A stretch of DNA of 14,261 nt from Chloroflexota bacterium (GTDB lineage Bacteria > Chloroflexota > Anaerolineae > Ardenticatenales > Ardenticatenaceae): contig DOUV01001040.1 of the NCBI GenBank assembly GCA_003520455.1, forward strand, positions 1-14,261, given 5' to 3'. Positions 8,125 to 14,261 of the stretch are shown one piece after another. Below the pieces are notes generated by a model. The model did not search any database, was not told the origin of the DNA, and saw only the letters and a list, made by a program, of their open reading frames with translations. Each line of letters begins with the position of its first letter. The stretch's first letter is position 1. The position numbers and the translations under genes were made by a program.

Positions 8125-8130
8125 GGGGAG
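8125..8130 (+). promoter_or_regulatory. Ribosome binding site that fixes the ftsH GTG start
   Basis: GGGGAG lies 8 bases upstream of the GTG at 8139. The in-frame ATG at 8088 has no comparable site and would add 17 polar residues not expected before an FtsH membrane anchor. Confidence 0.65.
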
Positions 8131-8138
8131 ATGGCACC

Positions 8139-10088
8139 GTGAATCGAGATTCGAGACCGCAAAATGAGGAACGGCGAGGAGGTTTGAACTGGGATCGTCC
8201 CGACCGTGGGAACTGGCGACCGCTGGTCTGGATCTTTCTGCTCATTCTTGCCGTTGTTATCACATCCATCGGCGTGAGTGCGCTCGGTCGGGGGAGCATT
8301 GCCTTGGAGATCAGCTACAACACATTTCGTGACCAACTCAAAGCAGGCAACGTTGAACAAGTCACGATATCGGGACAGGAAATCACGGGAACGTTCAAAC
8401 AACCGGTAATGGTAGAATCCAAGACGGGCGGGAAGGCCCTCTCCAACGACTTCCGCACGTACTTTATCCCGAACGGGGATGTGGCCCTCTTGCCACTGTT
8501 GGAGGCGGAACAAGTCAAGGTCGAGATCCAGCCTCGGCGCGATCTCTCGCAGTGGCAGATCGTGCTGAATATCCTTCCGTTGGTGGTTTTGGTCGGGCTG
8601 GCCTACTTACTCTTGAAGCGCGTGCAGCCGTCGGGCCCAGACGCCTCACCCATGCTCCGCAGTGGCGCCAAACCGTATAGCGGCGGGAAAGTGCGGGCCA
8701 GCTTCGCGGATGTGGCCGGCGCGCAGGGGACCAAAGGCGAACTCCAGGAAATCATCGAATTTCTCAGGGACCCGGTGCGCTTCCAGCAACTGGGCGCGGA
8801 GATACCGAGAGGCGTTCTGCTGGTCGGGCCGCCGGGAACCGGGAAGACGCTACTTGCTCGCGCGGTTGCTGGAGAAGCCGATGTGTCCTTCTTCAGCATC
8901 ACCGGTTCCAACTTCGTGGAGGTCTTCGTGGGGGTAGGGGCATCGCGCGTGCGGGACCTCTTTCGGGAGGCGAAAAAGGCGGCCCCGAGCATCATCTTCA
9001 TTGACGAGTTGGACTCCATCGGCCGGCGCCGGGGCCTTGGCGTGGGCGGCGCCCAGGACGAACGTGACCAGACGCTCAACCAGCTGCTCGCCGAGATGGA
9101 TGGCTTCGAGCGGAACGAGAATGTCATCGTAATTGCCTCCACCAACCGCCCCGATATCCTTGACCCGGCGTTGATGCGACCCGGCCGATTCGACCGGCAT
9201 GTCACCGTCGATCTGCCAACCATGCACGACCGCCTCGAGATCCTCAAGATTCACGCGCGCAACAAGCCGTTGGCGGCTGGTCTCGAACTGGAGTGGCTGG
9301 CACGGGGGACGCCCGGCTTCAGCGGCGCCGAACTGGAGAATGTGCTCAATGAGGCAGCTCTCCTGGCTGCCCGGAAGCGCAAGTCGGTCATCGAGCGGGA
9401 GGACATCGAGGAGGCGAAGGACAAGGTGCTGATGGGCCTGGTGCGCGAGAATCTGGTGCTGACTGATGAGGAGGTGCGAGTGATCGCCTACCACGAGGCC
9501 GGTCACGCGGTTGTGGCGGCTGTCCTCCCGTATGCCGACCCCGTGCACAAGGTCACGATCGTGCCCCGTGGACGTGCGATGGGTGTCACCCAACAGCTTC
9601 CTGATGGAGACAAGTTCATCTACCCACGTGAATACATGTTGGACCGGCTGGCCGTGATGATGGGGGGGCGTGCGGCTGAGGACCTGGCCTTGGGAACGAT
9701 CACTACCGGGGCCGAGAACGATCTCAAGCAGGCAACCCGCCTGGCTCGCAAGATGGTGCTCAACTGGGGGATGGGCACGCGGCTTGGGCTTGTGGCGCCT
9801 GGCGGCGAAGATGACCGACTCTTCATGGGGGAGCAGATCGGCCGGTGGCGCGAGTACAGCGAGGTGACTGCTCGCGAAGTCGATGAGGAGATCAAAGAGA
9901 TCGTCATGGCAGCGCATGGCCGGGCGATGGACATCTTGCGACGATATTGTGATGTGCTCGATCGGGTGGCGGCCGCCTTGTTAGAGAACGAGATCATTCC
10001 AGGTGATACCGTTCTTCAAGTGCTCAGTGAGAGGCAGGGGAAAGCTCCCGTTTGGGCCAGGGACGATCTGGTGCAAGAGGGCGTGTAG
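8139..10088 (+). CDS. ftsH: ATP-dependent zinc metalloprotease FtsH
   Basis: A 649-residue membrane-bound AAA+ protease that extracts and degrades membrane and cytosolic proteins as a hexamer. TM1 is about residues 28-49, an external domain follows, and TM2 is about 138-158. The AAA module has Walker A GPPGTGKT (230-237), Walker B 'IIFIDE' (Asp289-Glu290), an arginine-finger region 'RPGRFDR' and the pore loop 'FVEVFVGVG', where Val replaces the usual Met before FVG. The peptidase has HEAGH (His452, Glu453, His456), and the third zinc ligand is expected at Asp528 in '[12 protein letters not shown]'. Everything needed for activity is present. The start is taken as GTG 8139 on ribosome-site evidence. 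The 810-base gap upstream suggests its own promoter. Many Chloroflexota carry several FtsH copies, so this may be one paralogue. Confidence 0.97.
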   Translation: MNRDSRPQNEERRGGLNWDRPDRGNWRPLVWIFLLILAVVITSIGVSALGRGSIALEISYNTFRDQLKAGNVEQVTISGQEITGTFKQPVMVESKTGGKALSNDFRTYFIPNGDVALLPLLEAEQVKVEIQPRRDLSQWQIVLNILPLVVLVGLAYLLLKRVQPSGPDASPMLRSGAKPYSGGKVRASFADVAGAQGTKGELQEIIEFLRDPVRFQQLGAEIPRGVLLVGPPGTGKTLLARAVAGEADVSFFSITGSNFVEVFVGVGASRVRDLFREAKKAAPSIIFIDELDSIGRRRGLGVGGAQDERDQTLNQLLAEMDGFERNENVIVIASTNRPDILDPALMRPGRFDRHVTVDLPTMHDRLEILKIHARNKPLAAGLELEWLARGTPGFSGAELENVLNEAALLAARKRKSVIEREDIEEAKDKVLMGLVRENLVLTDEEVRVIAYHEAGHAVVAAVLPYADPVHKVTIVPRGRAMGVTQQLPDGDKFIYPREYMLDRLAVMMGGRAAEDLALGTITTGAENDLKQATRLARKMVLNWGMGTRLGLVAPGGEDDRLFMGEQIGRWREYSEVTAREVDEEIKEIVMAAHGRAMDILRRYCDVLDRVAAALLENEIIPGDTVLQVLSERQGKAPVWARDDLVQEGV

Positions 10089-10330
10089 AGTCGCTGTTTC
10101 CGGGGCCTGTGTCCCGCGCCAACAACATCGAATCGTCGCCTGTGCAGGCACGTGATCTGCTGCTCTCTACAGCGAGTGACTCTTTCGACGCCGGCCGGCT
10201 CTCGGGTTGGTTGTCCTCTCCGAGCCTTCAACCGAGCGGAGGATCGAGGCAGAGACCGGCTTGCGGGCGAGGAAGGGTTTTTGAGTCGAGGCCTGCCCGG
10301 ATCGACGATTCTAGCAGAAAGGAGTTCACG

Positions 10331-11182
10331 ATGGACTATGATGACGACCGCTACACTCGCGGGCACGACGACGAGGAGTCTGAGAGGTGGGAGGAGCGGT
10401 ATGAAAGGTCGGACGATATGGGCTACCGCGAAACCCCCACCTGGTCGGGTCGCTACAGCACCTACGGCGAGAGCTGGATCGTTCCAGGGCCACACACCGG
10501 TCGCGGCCCTCAGAGCTACCGGCGATCTGACGAGCGGATTCGCGAGGATGTGAACGACCGCCTGGCCCAACATGGTCGCATTGATGCCTCCAACATTACT
10601 GTCAGCGTCAACGATGGCCTCGTCACACTTGACGGCACCGTGTCCAGCCGCTGGGCCAAGCGGCGGGCGGAAGATGTGGCCGAATCGGTCAGCGGCGTTT
10701 GGGATGTCCAAAACAACCTGCGCCTGGAGGAGAGGATCGGCCGGCGCAGCGAGGGCTTCGCGCCGGGAACGACTGATCGCTCGCAGGTGCAGGTCGGGAT
10801 GCAGGTGGTCGGGTTGGACGGGGCGGATGTGGGCCGCGTGAAAGAGGTTCGCGACGACGACCTCCTGGTTGACCGGCCGTTCGATCGCGACGTCTATGTG
10901 CCGTTCGATGCGATCCAAGAGATCAGTGGAAACTGGATCGTGCTGACCGTCTCGGCCGACCGAGTCGATAGCATGGGATGGGCCAGCCCGCCCCTGTTCG
11001 GGGGCCCGAGCACGCCCTACTACGGTTACGGTGCCTACGGTCCGCCCTACTACGGTTATGGTCCCTATGGCCCGCCCCACCTTATGATTACGGCTACTAC
11101 GGCCCCTACTATGGCTACTACGGCCGGCCGTACTAGGCTCCAGGGAGATGTCGGCCTGCAAGACTTCCGAAGTCTGCCGTAG
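10331..11182 (+). CDS. BON + DUF2171 (PRC-barrel-like) protein with frameshifted Tyr/Gly tail
   Basis: The ATG at 10331 is preceded by AAAGGAG (10318-10324) with 6-base spacing; the frame extends further upstream to 10052 but without a ribosome site. The first 60 residues are acidic and Tyr/Arg-rich. About 67-134 is a BON domain ('DERIREDVNDRLAQHG', 'VTVSxNDGLVTLDGTV'-like), usually linked to lipid or envelope binding. About 153-216 matches DUF2171 ('VGMQVVGLDGADVGRVKEV' to 'SMGW'). The tail begins as PYYGYG repeats and then changes to an unrelated Thr-rich sequence ending at 11182. Reading from 11080 in the next frame restores YDYGYYGPYYGYYGRPY and a stop at 11134-11136, so one base appears to be missing near 11074-11081. 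The intact protein would be about 268 residues. No signal peptide is seen. The role is unknown, perhaps stress related. Confidence 0.88.
   Translation: MDYDDDRYTRGHDDEESERWEERYERSDDMGYRETPTWSGRYSTYGESWIVPGPHTGRGPQSYRRSDERIREDVNDRLAQHGRIDASNITVSVNDGLVTLDGTVSSRWAKRRAEDVAESVSGVWDVQNNLRLEERIGRRSEGFAPGTTDRSQVQVGMQVVGLDGADVGRVKEVRDDDLLVDRPFDRDVYVPFDAIQEISGNWIVLTVSADRVDSMGWASPPLFGGPSTPYYGYGAYGPPYYGYGPYGPPHLMITATTAPTMATTAGRTRLQGDVGLQDFRSLP
11018..11077 (+). repeat. 30-bp tandem repeat coding for Tyr-Gly-Pro units
   Basis: Two 30-base units (11018-11047 and 11048-11077) each encode YYGYGxYGPP and differ at a few positions, mostly synonymous. A decayed third unit starts at 11078, where the reading frame breaks. 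Confidence 0.75.
11161..11175. repeat. Palindromic element, copy 1
   Basis: AGACTTC-C-GAAGTCT is a perfect palindrome with one central base. It overlaps the frameshifted end of the BON gene and lies just after the intact stop at 11136. Confidence 0.7.
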
Positions 11183-11246
11183 CAGTGCTGATGAGCATAC
11201 TGAGGCTCTTGTCAGAGGACCGGTAGGCCCGCAGAAAGCCGTGCAT

Positions 11247-11261
11247 CGACTTCGGAAGTCT
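11247..11261. repeat. Palindromic element, copy 2
   Basis: CGACTTC-G-GAAGTCT. Its reverse complement matches copy 1 at 14 of 15 bases, so copies 1 and 2 are an inverted pair around 71 bases and could pair with each other. Confidence 0.65.
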
Positions 11262-11271
11262 GGCCCGCTTC

Positions 11272-11507
11272 AAAGCCTTGTTGTAGTACGAGGCTTTACC
11301 TGATGTTTCGGCCGTGCAGGCGACGGCCGAAGAGGGTTGCGACACGCTCGCTCTTGTGATCAGATCGCGGTGATCGCTCACGCGACACTCGGGCCGGACA
11401 TCCTCGGCCACGAGTCGGTATTTCACTGGGAAGCGCTGCGAGGGAAGCGAGCCCACCGGCTGAGGGCGGAGCGCGAGGGACGCCGGATGCTCTCCGGCGT
11501 CTTTTGT
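11272..11507 (+). ncRNA. Candidate structured RNA ending in an intrinsic terminator
   Basis: Successive stems lie in a region without a gene. They are AAAGCCT/AGGCTTT (11272-11297), TTCGGCCGT/ACGGCCGAA with a 7-base loop (11307-11331), and CTCGGGCCG/CGGCC-a-CGAG (11388-11414). The terminator at 11479-11507 follows. No known RNA family was recognised; 4.5S, tmRNA and RNase P signatures are absent. No promoter was identified, so this could equally be a long 3' untranslated region of the BON transcript. Confidence 0.25.
11479..11507 (+). terminator. Rho-independent terminator
   Basis: Perfect 9-bp stem GACGCCGGA (11479-11487) and TCCGGCGTC (11493-11501) with a 5-base loop, directly followed by TTTTGTT. 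It is the best terminator in the window and lies about 340 bases after the BON coding region. Confidence 0.8.
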
Positions 11508-11795
11508 TCGGCCGGAACCGGGTACCGGCTCGCACGGCCTGGCGACGCTGTGCTGCTGGGCATGAACCAGCCTTCATGCTCGGCCTCGATCCTCAGGTTG
11601 CGCCCGCCTCAATCGAGTCCCGACCAACGGCACAGGGGTTACCGATCTGGGGCGGACCTTCCTGTGCGAGATGAGACGGAGGCCGGACGCGACCGGTGAG
11701 CACTCAGGGCCGTTCCTTTTCGGGTCCATCGGTTCTCCTGTTTTATCTCCGTGTGCCGGACCATCGGTCAAGTCGTCGCCGGGGCGCATGCTCGG

Positions 11796-11829
11796 AGACT
11801 TTCGAAGTCTTCCGAGACTTCGAAAGTCT
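11796..11829. repeat. Palindromic elements, copies 3 and 4, forming a 15-bp hairpin
   Basis: AGACTTTCGAAGTCT (11796-11810) and its exact reverse complement AGACTTCGAAAGTCT (11815-11829) are separated only by TCCG. Together they make a perfect 15-bp stem, and each arm is itself nearly palindromic. Confidence 0.8.
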
Positions 11830-12045
11830 GACGACGTGACCGGCGCGCTAGAACGAGGGAGAGAAAGCGAGAGCCATTGGAGAATCCTGACTGGCAAGGG
11901 TACGAGGTCGCCGCCCGGGTCGGTGCGCTTGGGCAACGAGAGCGCAGCGGAGAGATCAGATGCCGGATGACCAGCTCAGGGCGGCGGGGAAGATTGGGGC
12001 TCGAGGCTGTCGACAGCGGGTTACGGCAGGTGCTTGGAGTTCAGA

Positions 12046-12054
12046 TGGTAGAAT
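12046..12054 (+). promoter_or_regulatory. Extended -10 promoter, likely leaderless start
   Basis: TGGTAGAAT is a TGn extended -10 followed by a -10 hexamer (TAGAAT, 12049-12054). The ATG at 12060 begins 5 bases after it, about where transcription should start. No good -35 lies at the usual distance. Confidence 0.45.
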
Positions 12055-12059
12055 AAATC

Positions 12060-12956
12060 ATGACGATGGATAGATTGAACAACAGAATCCGGCTGCCGGA
12101 TGGACGGCTCCTCGGCTATGCTGAGTACGGCGACCCGGCAGGGAAGCCGGTTTTCTTCTTCCATGGCTGGCCCAGCTCGCGGCTCGCCGCCCGGCCAATC
12201 GACGAGCCCGCAGCGCGCGGCGCCCGTGTTATCGCGATTGACCGGCCCGGCATCGGGCTCTCCGACTTCAAGCCCGGTCGCACTATCGGCGAATGGCCTG
12301 ACGATGTGGTCGCAGTAGCGGATCGATTGGGCATTGATCGTTTCGCCGTTGCCGGTGCCTCCGGTGGGGGACCCTATGCGGCCGTGTGTGCGCTCAAGAT
12401 TCCCGAGCGGCTGACGATCGCCGCTCTAATTAGCGGTGTGGCTCCGATTGAGATGCCCGGGGCCGCCGCGATCCTTGGCCAGCGGAGCCAGATGCTCTTC
12501 CGCCTCGCCCGCAGAGCGCCCTGGATCTTACGCCTGCCCCTTGCGCTACGAGTTCGACGAGCGCGGCGCGATCCAGAGCGCTTCCTCCTGGAATGGACGG
12601 CGACGATGCCTGAGACTGACAGGGCCACGCTGCTCGGTCCTGCCGGGATCGGGCGGCAACTGATCGAGGATTACATCGAAGCGTTCCGTGCAGGGACCTG
12701 CGGGCTGGCCTGGGAGGCAGGACTCTATATGAGACCCTGGGGGTTCCGGCTGGAGGAGATCACCATGGAGGTGCATCTTTGGCAGGGAGAAAAGGACGTC
12801 CACATCCCGCCCGCTATGGGCCGCTACCAGGCGAGTGTGATTCCCCGCTGCCGGGCCACTTTCTGGGCCAACGAGAGTCACTTTTCCTTGACTTTCAGCC
12901 GCATGGATGAGATCGTCGCGACCCTGATCTCGAGCGAGCCCGTCGCGGTCTCGTGA
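12060..12956 (+). CDS. Alpha/beta hydrolase
   Basis: A 298-residue alpha/beta-hydrolase-fold enzyme, soluble, with no signal peptide. The oxyanion motif is 'FFHGWPSSR' (His35-Gly36), the nucleophile Ser101 lies in the elbow 'GASGGG', the acid is probably Asp246 in 'QGEKDVHIP', and the base is His274 in 'NESHFSL'. About residues 115-230 form a helical cap. Length and triad are normal for the family, which covers esterases, epoxide hydrolases, C-C hydrolases and haloperoxidases; the substrate cannot be chosen from sequence. There is no Shine-Dalgarno site before the ATG, and the extended -10 at 12046-12054 suggests a leaderless message. The next gene starts 7 bases after the stop and is probably co-transcribed and translationally coupled. 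Confidence 0.9.
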   Translation: MTMDRLNNRIRLPDGRLLGYAEYGDPAGKPVFFFHGWPSSRLAARPIDEPAARGARVIAIDRPGIGLSDFKPGRTIGEWPDDVVAVADRLGIDRFAVAGASGGGPYAAVCALKIPERLTIAALISGVAPIEMPGAAAILGQRSQMLFRLARRAPWILRLPLALRVRRARRDPERFLLEWTATMPETDRATLLGPAGIGRQLIEDYIEAFRAGTCGLAWEAGLYMRPWGFRLEEITMEVHLWQGEKDVHIPPAMGRYQASVIPRCRATFWANESHFSLTFSRMDEIVATLISSEPVAVS

Positions 12957-12963
12957 CGATAGC

Positions 12964-14261
12964 ATGAGGGTCCGGGCCGTCGCGCTGCGGACCGGGCGCC
13001 TGAGGATCAGGCTGGGAGTGAGCTGGCTCCTGGTCGTGCCCCTCGGCGTGTGGCTGCTCGCGACGGTTTACCTTCCCATTATGGCGCCCTTCCTCAACCA
13101 GATTGGGACGTGGGTCGCCGCCCTGGTCTTCGCGCTCCTGGCTGGGGTGTCGCTCGTCGGCCACGTGGCAGCCCAGGCCTGGACGGCTGCCACAACTGGG
13201 AGCGAGATTCCTGAGAGTGTTCCCCTCTATGCCTTCGGTGATCCGGCCCAAGTCTGGCCTTCGGCGGCGACTGCGCCACGCGAGGCGCTGGTCGCGATCT
13301 CCGGGCCCGCGGCCAATCTGCTCCTCTCCGGGCTGGCCTGGGTGATCTGGAACCGTCAATGGCAGCGCGCGCTCGACGCCGCGCTGCTCTTTCTGGTTCT
13401 GTTCAACCTCCTGCTGGTGCTCGTCAACCTGTCTCCCGGCTTCCCGGTCGATGGGGGGCGGCTGACACGAGCGATCGCCGGGGGTCTGCTGGGATGCCCG
13501 GCTCTCGCGAACCGGCTGGCGCGGTGGTTGGGCGCCGTCGTGATCCTGATCCTGACCGTCTGGGGGCTGAGTCTGCTCGTCCGGCGGGCGCGCTTCAGCC
13601 TGATAACCGGCACCGCCACGCTTCTCGTTGCCGGGTATTTTCTCGGCGTCTTGTGGCAGCATCGCACTGCACCTGATCGATTGCGGCCAGGGCGCCGGGT
13701 GGGGACGAACTGGCGCCTCGTCCGCGGGCTGGTGGCTGTTCTGCTCCTTCTCGGGCTGTTCGCCGCCGCGCTCAGCCTCTTGCCGACCGTCGATGGTCTG
13801 GAGACGCCGGGCTTCGCCGTACCGGTGGGACCGATGGTCTCGGTTTCGCCCGAGCACCGCTACCCATACAGGGGGAGCCTGATTCTAACTACGGTGATCG
13901 AGCAAGCGCCGATTCTCCTGGGCCAGTGGGTTTATGGCCACTGGAACCCGCGTGTTGCGATCGTGCCACCGGAGCGGATCGTGCCGGCCGGTACCACGCC
14001 GCAGGGTCTCATGAAAGTCAACTACCAGCTCCTCGAGGAGAGCAGAATCGTCGCCGCCGCCGTCGCGCTGCGGCTCGCCGGTTACCAGGTCGGGATCAGG
14101 GGCGAGGGGGTTGAGGTTGTTTCGATTTTGCCGGGGAGTCCTGCCTCTGATGAGCTTCTTCCCGGCGACCGAATCGTCGCTCTGAACGATGAGCCCGTCC
14201 AAACGCTGAGTGAGTTGACGCAGCGAATCGCACCCCTCGCGCCAGGGACAACAGTCGCCCT
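12964..14261 (+). CDS. Pseudo-site-2-protease membrane domain fused to YlbL-type PDZ segment (3' partial)
   Basis: The frame runs off the window end; 432 residues are visible. Residues 1-235 align to the M50 site-2-protease core with about six membrane segments. They keep 'PREALVAISGPAAN' (105-118) and the zinc-aspartate motif 'NLSPGFPVDGGR' (Asp163). The HExxH motif reads His67-Val-Ala-Ala-Gln71, so catalytic Glu and the second His are lost and the domain should be inactive. A seventh membrane segment (about 252-274) leads to a region like the extracytoplasmic part of YlbL: 'YRGSLILTTV', 'ESRIVAAAVALRLAGYQV', then a PDZ domain from about 381 ('EGVEVVSILPGSPA', 'LLPGDRIVAL'). YlbL proteins end in a Lon-type Ser/Lys protease domain, which would lie beyond the edge. 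The start ATG lacks a clear ribosome site and is probably coupled to the hydrolase. Family calls are from motif recognition. Confidence 0.83.
   Translation, partial: MRVRAVALRTGRLRIRLGVSWLLVVPLGVWLLATVYLPIMAPFLNQIGTWVAALVFALLAGVSLVGHVAAQAWTAATTGSEIPESVPLYAFGDPAQVWPSAATAPREALVAISGPAANLLLSGLAWVIWNRQWQRALDAALLFLVLFNLLLVLVNLSPGFPVDGGRLTRAIAGGLLGCPALANRLARWLGAVVILILTVWGLSLLVRRARFSLITGTATLLVAGYFLGVLWQHRTAPDRLRPGRRVGTNWRLVRGLVAVLLLLGLFAAALSLLPTVDGLETPGFAVPVGPMVSVSPEHRYPYRGSLILTTVIEQAPILLGQWVYGHWNPRVAIVPPERIVPAGTTPQGLMKVNYQLLEESRIVAAAVALRLAGYQVGIRGEGVEVVSILPGSPASDELLPGDRIVALNDEPVQTLSELTQRIAPLAPGTTVA

Larger units (their letters stand above)
7328..8138. other. Long intergenic region before ftsH, no convincing gene
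   Basis: About 810 bases. Open frames exist on both strands (for example 7499-7900 plus and 7228-7746 minus) but show no recognisable domain and poor start contexts. The region holds a GAT motif recurring every 9-10 bases at 7414-7455 and a nested double hairpin at 7757-7814. A run of eight G (7845-7852) is followed by the palindrome CCCCGTACGGGG (7855-7866), and a 6-bp hairpin CGGACG/CGTCCG lies at 8026-8047. It may carry the ftsH leader, but no clear promoter was seen. Confidence 0.45.
11183..12048. other. Structured intergenic region
   Basis: About 870 bases between the BON gene and the hydrolase. No frame on either strand looks like a real gene; several run through the palindromes. The first 330 bases are dense in hairpins and end at an intrinsic terminator (11479-11507). 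The second part holds the large palindrome pair at 11796-11829 and little else that I can interpret. Confidence 0.5.

Noticed and set aside
7897..8142. Plus-strand open frame ending at the ftsH start (81 codons)
   Set aside because: Nothing recognisable, and it overlaps the ftsH ribosome site; probably chance.
8850..9917. Long minus-strand open frame opposite ftsH (355 codons)
   Set aside because: It lies wholly antisense to a fully conserved ftsH, has no recognisable domain, and is explained by GC-rich codon bias.
10016..11161. Long minus-strand open frame opposite the BON gene (381 codons)
   Set aside because: Antisense to a well-supported gene with a good ribosome site; its composition is that of a shadow frame.
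11574..11936. Minus-strand open frame containing 'DFRSL' strings
   Set aside because: The strings are translations of the AGACTTC palindromes, which points to non-coding repeat DNA.
3953..12059. tRNA, rRNA, CRISPR array or phage attachment site in the gaps
   Set aside because: No T-loop signature, no regularly spaced long direct repeats and no integrase were seen.
12895..13857. Minus-strand open frame rich in Gln, Pro and Arg (320 codons)
   Set aside because: It is the antisense of the S2P-like membrane gene, which shows clear family motifs.

Overview
The window is GC-rich, bacterial, and reads as chromosome of a Chloroflexota member, perhaps Thermomicrobia-like. This assignment is inference. 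It rests on an O-antigen-ligase-type polymerase fused to a glycosidase-like domain, a secreted amidase with a Pro/Thr linker leading into an 'LWLPML' segment, a BON/DUF2171 protein with a Gly-Tyr-Pro tail, and probable leaderless initiation. No marker gene settles it.

Layout. 1-2268 (+): 3' part of a membrane polymerase/ligase with an extracytoplasmic glycoside-hydrolase-like N-terminus. 2309-3952 (+): soluble GAF-type histidine kinase with no adjacent response regulator. 3953-4199: convergent gap with two hairpins. 4200-6203 (-): secreted zinc amidase (PGRP/Amidase_2) with a C-terminal jelly-roll-like module. 6204-6694: divergent gap with a good sigma70-type promoter, palindromes and a strong hairpin. 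6695-7327 (+): secreted sortase-like protein with His-Cys-Arg in the right order. 7328-8138: about 810 bases with no convincing gene but nested hairpins. 8139-10088 (+): FtsH. 10331-11182 (+): BON + DUF2171 protein whose Tyr/Gly tail appears frameshifted. 11183-12059: structured gap with an intrinsic terminator and a repeated palindrome family. 12060-12956 (+): alpha/beta hydrolase, probably on a leaderless mRNA. 12964-14261 (+, runs off the end): a site-2-protease-like membrane domain that has lost HExxH, fused to a YlbL-type PDZ segment.

How they fit. Nearly everything acts at or outside the membrane: surface glycan assembly, peptidoglycan cleavage, a possible transpeptidase, membrane proteolysis by FtsH, and a second membrane protease-like protein. 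The only tight unit visible is hydrolase plus pseudo-S2P/YlbL (7-base gap). The polymerase and kinase (40-base gap) may also be co-transcribed. A shared envelope-maintenance role is inference from content, not proof of one pathway.

The best candidates for something undescribed are the pseudo-S2P/YlbL fusion, the AGACTTC-N-GAAGTCT palindrome family arranged as inverted pairs, and the atypical secreted sortase-like protein with its long structured leader.
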